Part shown: piece by piece, positions 1-8,711 of the stretch
How the letters are laid out: each line of letters starts with the position of its first letter
Position numbering within the stretch: the first letter of the stretch is position 1
Assembly (NCBI GenBank): GCA_902570695.1
Contig: CACFZE010000001.1
Span: 124,001-188,000, forward strand
Direction: 5' to 3'
Length of the DNA: 64,000 nucleotides
Source of the DNA: an uncultured Pelagibacteraceae bacterium
GTDB lineage: Bacteria; Pseudomonadota; Alphaproteobacteria; Pelagibacterales; Pelagibacteraceae
Translations under genes and position numbers: made by a program
The notes under the pieces: generated by a model
Databases searched by the model: none
Told to the model about the DNA's origin: nothing
The model's input: only the letters and a program-made list of their open reading frames with translations

Positions 1-410
1 TTTTTTAAATAATCAGTTACCAAATGAACAATTACTTCTGTATCTGTTTGGGATTTAAACTTATAGCCTTTATTTTCTAATAACTTTTTTAGAATAGTTG
101 AATTTTCAATTATACCATTGTGAACTACAGATACATCTTCTGATGAATGGGGATGTGCATTTATTGAACTAGGTTTACCATGTGTGGCCCATCTAACGTG
201 TCCGATACCAATAGAGCCAGATATTTTAGTTTGTATTATGTTTTTCTCTAAAGCGTCTACTCTACCCTCACATTTGACCTCATTTATATTTCCATTTGAA
301 AGAGTTGCTAAACCTGCAGAGTCGTAGCCTCTATACTCAAGTTTTTTTAATGAACTTATAATTCTTGGAGTAACCTCTTTAGAGCTTGTAATTCCAACTA
401 TTCCACACAT
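1..410 (-). CDS. glmS: Glucosamine-fructose-6-phosphate aminotransferase, N-terminal part (cut by window edge)
   Basis: Makes glucosamine-6-phosphate from fructose-6-phosphate and glutamine, the first step to UDP-GlcNAc for peptidoglycan and lipid A. Only about 136 codons are visible; the rest lies beyond base 1, so the ORF track missed it. The protein opens MCGIVGI, with Cys2 as the glutaminase nucleophile after removal of Met. The RWATHGKPS and NAHPHSS motifs of the glutamine amidotransferase domain follow. The start lies 3 bases after the stop of the upstream GlmU-like gene, so the two are very probably co-transcribed and both serve UDP-GlcNAc synthesis. The assignment is firm; the C-terminal isomerase half cannot be judged here. 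Confidence 0.93.
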   Translation of the reverse strand, partial: MCGIVGITSSKEVTPRIISSLKKLEYRGYDSAGLATLSNGNINEVKCEGRVDALEKNIIQTKISGSIGIGHVRWATHGKPSSINAHPHSSEDVSVVHNGIIENSTILKKLLENKGYKFKSQTDTEVIVHLVTDYLK

Positions 411-413
411 TAC

Positions 414-1025
414 TTATAATTTCCTTTTGTAATTTTTCTTTTCTTTTTGATTTGATCTAGTTAACGCCAATGAGCCTTTGCTTACATTTTTAGTAATTAC
501 AGATCCTGCGCCTATAACACTTTTTTCATTTAACGTAACGGGTGCTACTAAAGATGTATTTGAACCTACAAATACTTTATCCTTAATATTTGTTTTACTT
601 TTTTTTCTTCCATCATAATTACAAGTTATTGTTCCAGCTCCAATATTAACTTCCTTCCCCACTAGTGTATCTCCAATATATGATAAATGATTAACTTTAG
701 AATTTTTATTTATTGTAGATTTTTTTACCTCAACAAAATTTCCAATTTTTGATCCAGATTTTATTTTTGTTCCGGGTCTTAAACGTGCATATGGACCTAC
801 ACTTACATCATTATCTATTTTAACGCCCTCAAGATGAGAGAAAGATAAAATTTTTACATTGTTTCCTATTCTCACTTTATCGGCAAACACAACATAAGGT
901 TCTATCTCTACATTTTTTCCAATTTTAGTATCTTTAGAAAAAAAAACTGTCTCAGGCCCCTTCATTTTGACACCTTTTTTTAAAAATTTATCTCTAAGTT
1001 TATTTTGTAAATTTTGACTATTCAT
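414..1025 (-). CDS. Free-standing GlmU-type acetyltransferase (left-handed beta-helix) domain
   Basis: This 203-residue protein matches only the C-terminal half of bifunctional GlmU, which acetylates glucosamine-1-phosphate. It has hexapeptide repeats throughout, then [30 protein letters not shown] and [13 protein letters not shown], the signature stretch of the GlmU acetyltransferase. Bacterial GlmU is normally about 450 residues with an N-terminal uridylyltransferase carrying a nucleotide-binding GxGTRM motif; none of that is present, and the ORF starts cleanly at ATG 1025. glmS follows 3 bases downstream. Either the uridylyltransferase is encoded elsewhere or the pathway is split. Family assignment is strong; the exact substrate is inferred from motifs and neighbours. 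Confidence 0.85.
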   Translation of the reverse strand: MNSQNLQNKLRDKFLKKGVKMKGPETVFFSKDTKIGKNVEIEPYVVFADKVRIGNNVKILSFSHLEGVKIDNDVSVGPYARLRPGTKIKSGSKIGNFVEVKKSTINKNSKVNHLSYIGDTLVGKEVNIGAGTITCNYDGRKKSKTNIKDKVFVGSNTSLVAPVTLNEKSVIGAGSVITKNVSKGSLALTRSNQKEKKNYKRKL

Positions 1026-1094
1026 TAGATAGTTGTATATAACTGGGTATTGATTTAATTAATTCACAATTTATTTCTTATTAATACTTTTTAA

Positions 1095-1775
1095 ATGACA
1101 CAAAAATTCACAGTTCTTTTTGATTTAGATGGTACGTTAGTAGACACAGCACCTGATCTAATGCTTGCTCATAACCATGTTATGAAGAAATTTGGATACC
1201 CCACAAAATCTCTTGATGAACTTAAAAATACTGTTGGTCAAGGAGCTGGGGCAATGATTGGTAGATCTATATGGAGCCAGGCCAAAAAAGAATTAACTTC
1301 GATTAATGAGAAAATTAAAAATGAAATGACAGATGAATTTATTTCTTATTATGGAAAAAATATTTTAAATGAAAGTACTCTGATGCCTGGTGTAAAAGAT
1401 TTTTTAAATTGGTGTAAAAAAGAAAATATATCAATGGCTGTATGTACGAATAAAACAGAACATCTTGCAGTAGATCTTTTAAAAAAAATTGGGATATATG
1501 ATTACTTCGAGTATGTTGCGGGTTATAATACCTTTGATTATTGTAAACCTGATCCGAGACATATAACAACAATCATAGAAATTTTAGATGGTAGTAAAAA
1601 TAAATCAATTATGATTGGTGATAGTGAGTCGGATGCAAATGCAGCAAAAGCGGCGGATATTCCAATGATTTTATTAGAGGATGGATATACTGAAAAAAAT
1701 ATTGATGAAATTTATCATAATCACTTAATAAAAGACTTTGTGGGTGTCGAAAAAATTGTATCTAAATATCTTTAA
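1095..1775 (+). CDS. gph: Phosphoglycolate phosphatase (HAD superfamily)
   Basis: HAD-type hydrolase of 226 residues, the usual Gph length. Motif I LFDLDGTLVDT holds the nucleophile Asp10 and the acid/base Asp12; motif II is CTNKT; a lysine follows in YCKPDP; motif IV is GDSESDANAAKAA. The helical cap between motifs I and II fits subfamily IA. Gph removes phosphate from 2-phosphoglycolate, formed for example during repair of oxidised DNA ends. It is transcribed divergently from the GlmU-like gene across a 69-base gap. Other small phosphoester substrates are possible, because HAD specificity is hard to read from sequence. Confidence 0.85.
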   Translation: MTQKFTVLFDLDGTLVDTAPDLMLAHNHVMKKFGYPTKSLDELKNTVGQGAGAMIGRSIWSQAKKELTSINEKIKNEMTDEFISYYGKNILNESTLMPGVKDFLNWCKKENISMAVCTNKTEHLAVDLLKKIGIYDYFEYVAGYNTFDYCKPDPRHITTIIEILDGSKNKSIMIGDSESDANAAKAADIPMILLEDGYTEKNIDEIYHNHLIKDFVGVEKIVSKYL

Positions 1776-1828
1776 TATTGATTAATTTATTTTAACTATT
1801 AAAACAAAATCACAAATTAGGAGTTATT

Positions 1829-3331
1829 TTGTTATTACATAGAATTAAAGTATATCCATCAAAAATAAATCTTCCAAAGAAGAAACAGCTTGCTTGGAAA
1901 ATAGCAGAGATAGCAAGTGATAATGCTAAATTAAATAAAAATTCAATAGAAATGGTTATTAATAGAATTATTGATAACGCTTCTGTTGCTATAGCTTCCT
2001 TAAATAGAAGACCTGTAATATCTGCAAGAGAAATGGCAAAAAAGCATGTTAGAAAAAATGGAGCTAATCTTTTTGGCATAAATTCAAAACTTAAATTTGA
2101 TTGTGAATGGGCTGCGTGGGCAAATGGTACTGCTGTTAGAGAATTAGATTTTCATGATACATTTCTAGCGGCTGATTATAGTCATCCTGGTGATAACATT
2201 CCTGCTCTATTAGCAGTAGCACAACAATTAAAAAAAAATGGAAATGATTTATTAAGAGGAATTATAACTGCATATGAGGTGCAAGTTAATCTTGTAAAAG
2301 CTATTTGTCTTCATAAACATAAGGTTGATCATATCGCTCACTTAGGACCGAGTGTTGCGGCTGGTATTGGATCAATGTTAAAATTAAATACAGAAACTAT
2401 TTATCAAGCTGTTCAACAAGCATTACATGTGAGTGTTTCAACAAGACAATCAAGAAAAGGTGAGATTTCAAGTTGGAAAGCTTATGCTCCGGCTCATGCA
2501 GGAAAATTAGCAATTGAAGCTGTTGATAGAACGATGCGAGGTGAAGGAGCTCCAAGTCCTATTTACGAAGGTGAAGATAGTGTAATAGCAAGAATATTAG
2601 ATGGAAAAAATGCTAAATACTTTGTTCCTTTACCTAAAAAAAACGAAGAAAAAAAGGCTATTCTTGAAACATATACAAAAGAATATTCTGCAGAATATCA
2701 AGCTCAAGCGTTAATTGATATTGCAAAGTCACTTAATAAAAAAATTGATAATTTAAATACAATTAAAAAAATAGATATATATACAAGCCATCATACGCAT
2801 TATGTAATAGGAACTGGAGCTAATGATCCACAAAAAATGGATCCTAATGCAAGTAGAGAAACTTTAGATCACTCAATAATGTATATTTTTGCAGTAGCTT
2901 TAGAAGATGCAGATTGGCATCATGTAAAGTCATATACTAAAAAGAGAGCAAATAAAAAAAGTACAATTAAAATATGGAGATCCATTAAAACTCATGAGGA
3001 TAAGAAATGGACGAAAAAATATCACGATCCTGATCCAAAAAAGAAATCTTTTGGAGCAAGGGTTGTTGTAACATTAAATAATGGGAAAAAAGTAATTGAA
3101 GAATTAGAAAGAGCAGATGCTCATCCCTACGGCAATAGACCTTTTGAAAGATCAAATTATATAAATAAATTTAAGATTTTAACTGAAAATATAATTTCAA
3201 AAAAAGAAAGTGATAGATTTTTAAAAGATGTTCAAAATTTAAAAAAATTAAAAAATAATCAACTAACAAAACTAAATATTGAAGTAAGTAAAAGATATTT
3301 AAAATCGAATAATAAAAGAGGAATATTTTAG
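1829..3331 (+). CDS. prpD: 2-methylcitrate dehydratase (MmgE/PrpD family)
   Basis: A 500-residue MmgE/PrpD protein, the family's usual length, that dehydrates 2-methylcitrate to methylaconitate in the methylcitrate cycle for propionyl-CoA. Family stretches seen include [24 protein letters not shown] and the [12 protein letters not shown] region. The start is TTG 1829, chosen because TAGGAG lies 5 to 10 bases upstream and the family N-terminus fits. It is the first gene of prpD-prpB-prpC; its TAG stop shares a base with the GTG start of prpB. MmgE/PrpD proteins can act on other substrates, but the operon makes the methylcitrate role clear. Confidence 0.92.
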   Translation: MLLHRIKVYPSKINLPKKKQLAWKIAEIASDNAKLNKNSIEMVINRIIDNASVAIASLNRRPVISAREMAKKHVRKNGANLFGINSKLKFDCEWAAWANGTAVRELDFHDTFLAADYSHPGDNIPALLAVAQQLKKNGNDLLRGIITAYEVQVNLVKAICLHKHKVDHIAHLGPSVAAGIGSMLKLNTETIYQAVQQALHVSVSTRQSRKGEISSWKAYAPAHAGKLAIEAVDRTMRGEGAPSPIYEGEDSVIARILDGKNAKYFVPLPKKNEEKKAILETYTKEYSAEYQAQALIDIAKSLNKKIDNLNTIKKIDIYTSHHTHYVIGTGANDPQKMDPNASRETLDHSIMYIFAVALEDADWHHVKSYTKKRANKKSTIKIWRSIKTHEDKKWTKKYHDPDPKKKSFGARVVVTLNNGKKVIEELERADAHPYGNRPFERSNYINKFKILTENIISKKESDRFLKDVQNLKKLKNNQLTKLNIEVSKRYLKSNNKRGIF

Positions 3332-4227
3332 TGCACTTCATTGAAAAAAAACCTGAAGAAAAAAGAATTTATTTAGATAATAAACTTAAATCTAATAAAA
3401 TTTTGAGAATACCTGGTGCATATAATCCATTAACAGCAAAAGTTATTGAAGAAATTGGATATGATGGAGTTTATGTATCTGGAGGTGTTATGTCTAATGA
3501 CCTAGGTTATCCAGATATAGGATTAACAACTCTTAATGATGTCAGTAACAGATCAAAACAAATTGCACGTGTTACAAATCTTCCGACCATTGTTGATGTC
3601 GATACTGGTTTTAAATCTTGTAAAGAAACTGTTCAAACATTTGAAAGTTTTGGTATTTCAGCAATTCATTTAGAAGATCAGATTGAACAGAAAAGATGTG
3701 GACATCTAGACAATAAAGAATTGATATCAAAAGAGGATATGACAAAAAAAATCAAAGAATGTGTAGAAGCAAGATCGGACAAAAATTTTAAAATCATAGC
3801 ACGTTCTGATGCTAAAAACGTAGAAGGTATTGATAAAATGATTGATCGTTGCAAATCCTATATTGATGCAGGTGCAGAAATAGTTTTTCCAGAAGCATTA
3901 AAAGATGAATCTGAGTTTGAAAAAGTTAGAAAATCACTAGATTGTTATCTTTTAGCCAATATGACTGAGTTTGGTAAATCGAAGCTGCTAGATTTTAAAC
4001 AATTAGAAGAGATTGGTTACAATATTGTAATTTATCCAGTTACTACACAAAGATTAGCAATGAAAAGTGTTGAGGATGGTCTACGTGCCATTTTTGCGGA
4101 TGGACATCAAAATAATATTATAGATAAGATGCAAACCAGAAAAAGACTATATGATCTTGTTGAGTATGAAAAATATAACTCTTTAGATGAAAAGATATAT
4201 AACTTTAGTACAGAGGGACATGAATAA
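3331..4227 (+). CDS. prpB: 2-methylisocitrate lyase
   Basis: A 298-residue isocitrate lyase/PEP mutase-type barrel enzyme that cleaves 2-methylisocitrate to pyruvate and succinate. The catalytic loop KRCGHL (Cys123) and the metal-binding DVDTGF stretch are present, and length matches PrpB rather than the longer AceA isocitrate lyase. The start is GTG 3331, overlapping the prpD stop by one base; the stop TAA at 4225-4227 overlaps the ATG of prpC. This arrangement suggests translational coupling. The order prpD-prpB-prpC differs from the classic enterobacterial prpBCDE order, and no prpE propionyl-CoA synthetase is present, as expected if the substrate already arrives as propionyl-CoA. Confidence 0.93.
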   Translation: MHFIEKKPEEKRIYLDNKLKSNKILRIPGAYNPLTAKVIEEIGYDGVYVSGGVMSNDLGYPDIGLTTLNDVSNRSKQIARVTNLPTIVDVDTGFKSCKETVQTFESFGISAIHLEDQIEQKRCGHLDNKELISKEDMTKKIKECVEARSDKNFKIIARSDAKNVEGIDKMIDRCKSYIDAGAEIVFPEALKDESEFEKVRKSLDCYLLANMTEFGKSKLLDFKQLEEIGYNIVIYPVTTQRLAMKSVEDGLRAIFADGHQNNIIDKMQTRKRLYDLVEYEKYNSLDEKIYNFSTEGHE

Positions 4228-5351
4228 TGAGTGAAGAAGTTAAAAAAGGTTTATTAGGAATTGTTGTTGATGAAACAGAAGTTTCTAAAGTTATGCCCGA
4301 AATTAACTCTTTAACTTATAGGGGTTATGCTGTTCAAGATCTGTGTGAATTTTGTAGATTTGAAGAAGCTGCATATTTGATTTTAAAAGGTGATTTGCCA
4401 AATACTATTCAGTTAAGACAATTTGAAAAAATTGAGCGAGGACATAGAGATTTGTCGAAAAATCTTTACGAAATAATTAAACACATGCCAAAAAAGTCTC
4501 ATCCTATGGATGTCGCCCGAACCGCAGTTAGTGTGATGGGACTTGAAGATAAAGAAACTACTGATAATTCTCCAGAAGCAAATACAAGAAAAGCTTTAAG
4601 AATTTTAGCCAAAACTCCAACTGCTTTAGCTGCCTTTTACAGAATTAGAAAAGGCAAGAAGATTATTAAACCAAAAAAAGATCTAACATTTGCAGAAAAC
4701 TTTTTCTATATGTGTTTTGGAAAAGTTCCTCAAAAGGAAATTGTAAAAGCATTTGATGTATCTTTAATTTTATATGCAGAACATAGTTTTAATGTTTCAA
4801 CTTTTACAGCTAGAACAATAACTAGCAGTTTATCTGATATTCATGGTGCAATAACAGGAGCTATAGCAAGTTTAAAAGGACCCTTGCACGGCGGAGCCAA
4901 CGAGGAAGTTATGCATATGATGAATAAAATTAAAAAACCTGAGAATGCCTTAAAATGGATTAATAATGCATTAAAGAAAAAAGAAGTTGTAATGGGATTT
5001 GGACATAGAGTTTATAAAAGTGGGGACTCTAGAGTTCCTACTATGAAAGAATATTTCAAAAAAGTAGCAAAACTTAAAAAAGATACAAAATTTTTAAAAA
5101 TTTATGAAATAGTTGAGAAAGTTATGATTAATAAAAAAAATATTCATCCAAACGTAGATTATCCAACCGGTCCAACTTATCATTTAATGGGATTTGATAC
5201 TGATTTCTTTACACCAATATTTGTAATTTCAAGAATTACAGGTTGGTCGGCTCATATAATGGAACAACATTCTTCGAATAAATTAATAAGACCTTTAGCT
5301 AAATACAAGGGCAGTAAATATCGTAAGGTAATGCTTCTAAATCACAGATAA
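4227..5351 (+). CDS. prpC: 2-methylcitrate synthase (citrate synthase family)
   Basis: Condenses propionyl-CoA with oxaloacetate to 2-methylcitrate, the entry step of the methylcitrate cycle. At 374 residues it has PrpC length, shorter than the type of citrate synthase with an N-terminal extension. The citrate synthase catalytic set is visible: His in LHGGANE, His in GFGHRVYK and Asp in NVDYPTG. The ATG overlaps the last base of prpB. Members of this branch can also take acetyl-CoA, so some citrate synthase activity is possible, but the operon supports 2-methylcitrate as the main product. Convergent with the small DUF1289 gene, 2 bases apart. Confidence 0.92.
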   Translation: MSEEVKKGLLGIVVDETEVSKVMPEINSLTYRGYAVQDLCEFCRFEEAAYLILKGDLPNTIQLRQFEKIERGHRDLSKNLYEIIKHMPKKSHPMDVARTAVSVMGLEDKETTDNSPEANTRKALRILAKTPTALAAFYRIRKGKKIIKPKKDLTFAENFFYMCFGKVPQKEIVKAFDVSLILYAEHSFNVSTFTARTITSSLSDIHGAITGAIASLKGPLHGGANEEVMHMMNKIKKPENALKWINNALKKKEVVMGFGHRVYKSGDSRVPTMKEYFKKVAKLKKDTKFLKIYEIVEKVMINKKNIHPNVDYPTGPTYHLMGFDTDFFTPIFVISRITGWSAHIMEQHSSNKLIRPLAKYKGSKYRKVMLLNHR

Positions 5352-5353
5352 GA

Positions 5354-5602
5354 TTACTTAATTTGTTTTTCCTTAAATAAAGAGATACCTTTTTCAACTT
5401 TATTTTTATAAGACATTTTAAAACTTTTAAGTTGCCAACCAGTTAATCTATTTTCAATTTCTTTCAAATTATTATTTTTCCATTCGTCAGTGGTAATTGG
5501 ATCCTTCCAGATTTTTTTTTCTTCATCGGATCTACCACAACCATAGCATAATCCAGATACTGGATCAGTTTTACAAATACTTATACAGGGACTTACTATC
5601 AC
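5354..5602 (-). CDS. DUF1289 family small cysteine protein
   Basis: An 82-residue protein opening with SPCISICKTD then LCYGCGRS, giving four cysteines spaced as in DUF1289 proteins; these probably bind a metal or an Fe-S cluster, which is inferred from spacing. The remainder is a short helical tail including a TDEWKN-type segment typical of the family. It follows nrdB on the same strand after a 6-base gap and may be co-transcribed with nrdAB. The family's function is unknown to me. The gene is convergent with prpC. Identification of the family is fairly secure; the role is open. Confidence 0.8.
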   Translation of the reverse strand: MIVSPCISICKTDPVSGLCYGCGRSDEEKKIWKDPITTDEWKNNNLKEIENRLTGWQLKSFKMSYKNKVEKGISLFKEKQIK

Positions 5603-5608
5603 TTAATC

Positions 5609-6622
5609 CTAGGAGAAAGCGTCTATCCAGTTACCTTGCGTAGATGCTTTTGAATATTCAGTAGCTCTACCTTCAAAGAAGTTCATATGCTCTACTGCAT
5701 TTAACATCGTATCTAACCATGTTAATGGATTTTTCTGAACATCATATATTGGTTCAAGACCTAACTGAGTTAATCTTCTGTTTCCAATGAACCTTATATA
5801 ATCTTTAACTTCTTGAGCAGTTAAACCTTGCATTGGACCCATTTCAAAAGCTAGATCAATAAACGCATCTTCGTGTTCAATTATAGTTCTGCAAGCTTCA
5901 TAAAGTTCTTTTTTAAGTTTTGGCGTCCAAATCTCAGGATTTTCTTTAATGAACTCTTTAAAAATTCTAATCATAGAATTACAATGAAGAGTTTCATCTC
6001 TTACCGACCAAGTAACTATCTGACCCATTCCTTTGAGTTTGTTGTGTCTTGGGAAGTTTAATAAAATTGCAAAACTTGCAAATAACTGAAGGCCTTCTGT
6101 GAAAGCACTAAATACTGCAACAGTTTTTGCGATATCTTCTTTTGAATTTACATTAAAGTTTTGCATGTAATCATATTTATCTTTCATCTCTTTGTATTTC
6201 ATGAATGCAGAATATTCAGATTCTGGCATTCCGATAGTATCTAATAGATGTGAATAAGCTGCTACATGAACTGTTTCCATGGATGCAAATGCTGTCATCA
6301 TCATTAAAACTTCTGTAGGTTTAAATACAGTTGTGTAATGTCTTAAATAACAGTTATTAACTTCAACATCTGCTTGAGTAAAAAATCTAAAAATTTGTGT
6401 TAATAAATTTTTTTCTGATTCTGAAAGATTTTTTTGCCAATCTCTGACGTCATCGCCAAGTGGAACTTCTTCTGGTAACCAATGAATTCTTTGTTGAGTT
6501 AACCAAGCATCATAACACCATGGGTATCTGAATGGTTTATAAACTGGGTTCTCAACTAATAGACCCATTTTCTTTGGTTCTATAATTTTTTGTTTTGTAT
6601 CTTTTAGACTTTCTACTGACAT
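5609..6622 (-). CDS. nrdB: Ribonucleoside-diphosphate reductase, class I beta subunit
   Basis: Carries the diiron/tyrosyl radical cofactor that drives reduction of ribonucleotides with NrdA. Counting from the ORF-track GTG, the ligands and radical site are Asp88 (FFTQADVE), Glu119 and His122 (METVH) and Tyr126 (AAYSH), in the E-x2-H-x3-Y spacing of class I. The track starts at GTG 6631, but ATG 6622 has GAGGAG 8 bases upstream, so I place the start there (337 residues). It overlaps the end of nrdA by 10 bases. No ATP-cone is visible in this subunit. Whether the cofactor is Fe-Fe or another metal pair cannot be told from sequence alone. Confidence 0.93.
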   Translation of the reverse strand: MSVESLKDTKQKIIEPKKMGLLVENPVYKPFRYPWCYDAWLTQQRIHWLPEEVPLGDDVRDWQKNLSESEKNLLTQIFRFFTQADVEVNNCYLRHYTTVFKPTEVLMMMTAFASMETVHVAAYSHLLDTIGMPESEYSAFMKYKEMKDKYDYMQNFNVNSKEDIAKTVAVFSAFTEGLQLFASFAILLNFPRHNKLKGMGQIVTWSVRDETLHCNSMIRIFKEFIKENPEIWTPKLKKELYEACRTIIEHEDAFIDLAFEMGPMQGLTAQEVKDYIRFIGNRRLTQLGLEPIYDVQKNPLTWLDTMLNAVEHMNFFEGRATEYSKASTQGNWIDAFS

Positions 6623-8550
6623 GATAAACACTCCTCATATTCTGGTTGTTGATTTTCTTGTTTCTTAGATTTGTAAACATTTGCAGTTACATCTGTAGAA
6701 TTCGCATCGTTTACGTTTTCTGCTCTTTGTATTGATTTAGATCTGCAGTAATAAAGGCTCTTCAATCCTTTTTTCCAAGCTTGGAAATGAATTTGGTGTA
6801 AGTCCCTTTTATGAATATCTGCAGGTATAAATATATTTATTGATTGTGCTTGTGAAATATGAGGAGTTCTATCTGCACCTAACTCCACGATCCATTTCTG
6901 GTCTAATTCAAAAGCTGTTTTAAATACGTCTTTTTCTTGTTGTGTTAAAAAATCAAGATGAGAAACAGAGCCTTGATTAGTTGTTATGCTTGACCAAGTT
7001 TCATCATCATTTTTACCGTGCTTCTCTAATAATTTACTTAGATATTTATTTCTAACATTAAATGATCCAGACAAAGTTTTATGTGTATAACTATTTGCTG
7101 CAATTGGCTCAACTCCTGGAGAAGTTCCACCACAAATAATTGAAATTGAAGCAGTTGGAGCAATTGCAGTTTTATTTGAAAATCTTTCATTAATTCCATA
7201 ATCAGCAGCATCTGGACATGCACCTCTTTCATCAGCCAAATCTTTTGAAGCTTGATCAACTTGTTTTTGGATACTTTCAAATATTTTTTTATTCCAAACT
7301 TTGCTCATTACTGACTCAAAAGGAATCATTTTTTGTTGGAAGAATGAATGAAGTCCCATAACACCTAGACCAACACTTCTCTCTTTTAATGCTGAATAAA
7401 CTGCATCACTAAATGACTCAGGTGCTTTTTCAGTAAAATCAGTTAATACATTGTCTAAAAATCTCATTACATCTGGAACAAAATTTTCATCGTCTTTCCA
7501 TTCGTCATAAGTTTCTAAATTTAAAGATGATAAACAACATACTGCCGTTCTATCTCTACCCTCTTTATCAATTCCTGTTGGTAAAGTTATTTCACTGCAC
7601 AAGTTAGATGTCTTAACAGTTAAACCAGCCAGTTTATGATGTTGAGGTATCATTCTATTAACTGTATCAATGAAAACAATATAAGGTTCTCCAGTTTCAA
7701 TTCTTGCAGTTAATAATCTAATCCATAAATTTCTTGCAGAAACAGTAGCTTGTACTGATTGATCTTTTGGACTTTTTAGTGCCCATTGTTCGTCTAACTC
7801 AACAGCTCTCATAAATGCATCTGAAACTAAAACACCGTGGTGTAAATTTAATGATCTTCTATTTGGATCACCACCTGTTGGTCTTCTCATTTCAATAAAT
7901 TCTTCTATCTCTGGATGATCAATTGGAAGATAACAAGCTGCCGATCCTCTTCTTAAAGAACCTTGACTGATTGCCATTGTCAAAGAGTCCATAACTTTTA
8001 TAAAAGGAATTATTCCTGAAGTTTTTCCAACTCTTCCTATTTTTTCTCCAATAGATCTTAAATTACCCCAATAACTTCCAATACCTCCGCCTTTAGCTGC
8101 TAACCAAACATTCTCACTCCAAAGATCCAATATTCCGGTTAAGCTATCACCTGCTTCATTTAAGAAACAAGAAATTGGTAAACCTCTCTTTGTTCCACCA
8201 TTTGATAGAACTGGTGTGGCTGGCATAAACCATAAATTGCTAATGTAGTTATATAATCTTTGCGCGTGTAAGTTGTCATCCGCATAATGACTTGCAACTC
8301 TTGCAAATAAATCTTGGAAAGACTCGTTTTCCCCAAGGTATCTGTCGCTTAATGTTGCTCTTCCAAAATCTGTTAAATTACTATCTCTCGATCTATCAAT
8401 TTTAATAGTTATTCCCTTAGAATTTTGAAACAACTCTGTGTTGTTATTTAGTGAAAATAAGTCTGGTCTTTTGTCATTATTGCTGATTTTTTCCGCTGGT
8501 TTATAATCAGAGACAGCCTTCCTGATTGCCTGAGACAATATTTTGTTCAT
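6613..8550 (-). CDS. nrdA: Ribonucleoside-diphosphate reductase, class I alpha subunit without ATP-cone
   Basis: Catalytic subunit that makes dNDPs. Visible hallmarks are the active-site region NLCSE, PTASISIICGG, the SLYYCRS tyrosine pair of the radical transfer path to NrdB, and a C-terminal ECLSCQ cysteine pair that is re-reduced by thioredoxin or glutaredoxin. The protein is 645 residues, about 115 shorter than E. coli NrdA, and the N-terminus lacks the usual ATP-cone, so overall inhibition by dATP through that domain should be absent. The start has AGGGAG just upstream. First gene of the nrdAB operon, preceded by candidate NrdR sites. Confidence 0.93.
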   Translation of the reverse strand: MNKILSQAIRKAVSDYKPAEKISNNDKRPDLFSLNNNTELFQNSKGITIKIDRSRDSNLTDFGRATLSDRYLGENESFQDLFARVASHYADDNLHAQRLYNYISNLWFMPATPVLSNGGTKRGLPISCFLNEAGDSLTGILDLWSENVWLAAKGGGIGSYWGNLRSIGEKIGRVGKTSGIIPFIKVMDSLTMAISQGSLRRGSAACYLPIDHPEIEEFIEMRRPTGGDPNRRSLNLHHGVLVSDAFMRAVELDEQWALKSPKDQSVQATVSARNLWIRLLTARIETGEPYIVFIDTVNRMIPQHHKLAGLTVKTSNLCSEITLPTGIDKEGRDRTAVCCLSSLNLETYDEWKDDENFVPDVMRFLDNVLTDFTEKAPESFSDAVYSALKERSVGLGVMGLHSFFQQKMIPFESVMSKVWNKKIFESIQKQVDQASKDLADERGACPDAADYGINERFSNKTAIAPTASISIICGGTSPGVEPIAANSYTHKTLSGSFNVRNKYLSKLLEKHGKNDDETWSSITTNQGSVSHLDFLTQQEKDVFKTAFELDQKWIVELGADRTPHISQAQSINIFIPADIHKRDLHQIHFQAWKKGLKSLYYCRSKSIQRAENVNDANSTDVTANVYKSKKQENQQPEYEECLSCQ

Positions 8551-8580
8551 TAAACTCCCTTTTTATCTTTATACTAAAAA

Positions 8581-8599
8581 ATCTAGTAAATAACTAGAT
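8581..8599. repeat. Perfect 7-bp inverted repeat upstream of nrdA
   Basis: ATCTAGT-aaata-ACTAGAT is a perfect palindrome with a 5-base spacer, 31 bases upstream of the nrdA start. It overlaps the downstream candidate NrdR box, so it may be part of that operator, a second operator, or a leader hairpin. Confidence 0.5.
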
Positions 8600-8637
8600 G
8601 TAGTGTGTAGATTTACCTGATATACTATATAAATTGT
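8591..8637. promoter_or_regulatory. Candidate tandem NrdR operator upstream of nrdA
   Basis: Two sites resemble the NrdR box ACAC-W-ATATAT-W-GTGT as I recall it. Site 1, ATACTATATAAATTGT (8622-8637), matches 13 of 16 positions; site 2, TAACTAGATGTAGTGT (8591-8606), matches 12 of 16. They start exactly 31 bases apart, about three helical turns, which is the phasing known for NrdR box pairs. They lie 41 to 87 bases upstream of the nrdA start. NrdR represses ribonucleotide reductase genes when dATP or ATP is bound. The match is by eye. Confidence 0.6.
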
Positions 8638-8711
8638 AAATCAATAGAACATTTATAGAACTTATTAAATATTTATCAATAAAAATTTTAAAAAAATGTA
8701 CATATATCCAC

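Noticed and set aside
1339-1572. ORF of 77 residues on the minus strand inside gph
   Set aside because: It lies wholly inside the well-supported phosphoglycolate phosphatase gene in another frame, with no start signals or family features.
7038-7280. ORF of 80 residues in the minus strand inside nrdA
   Set aside because: Alternative-frame shadow of nrdA on the same strand; its Leu/Gln-rich sequence is typical of frame-shifted AT-rich coding DNA.
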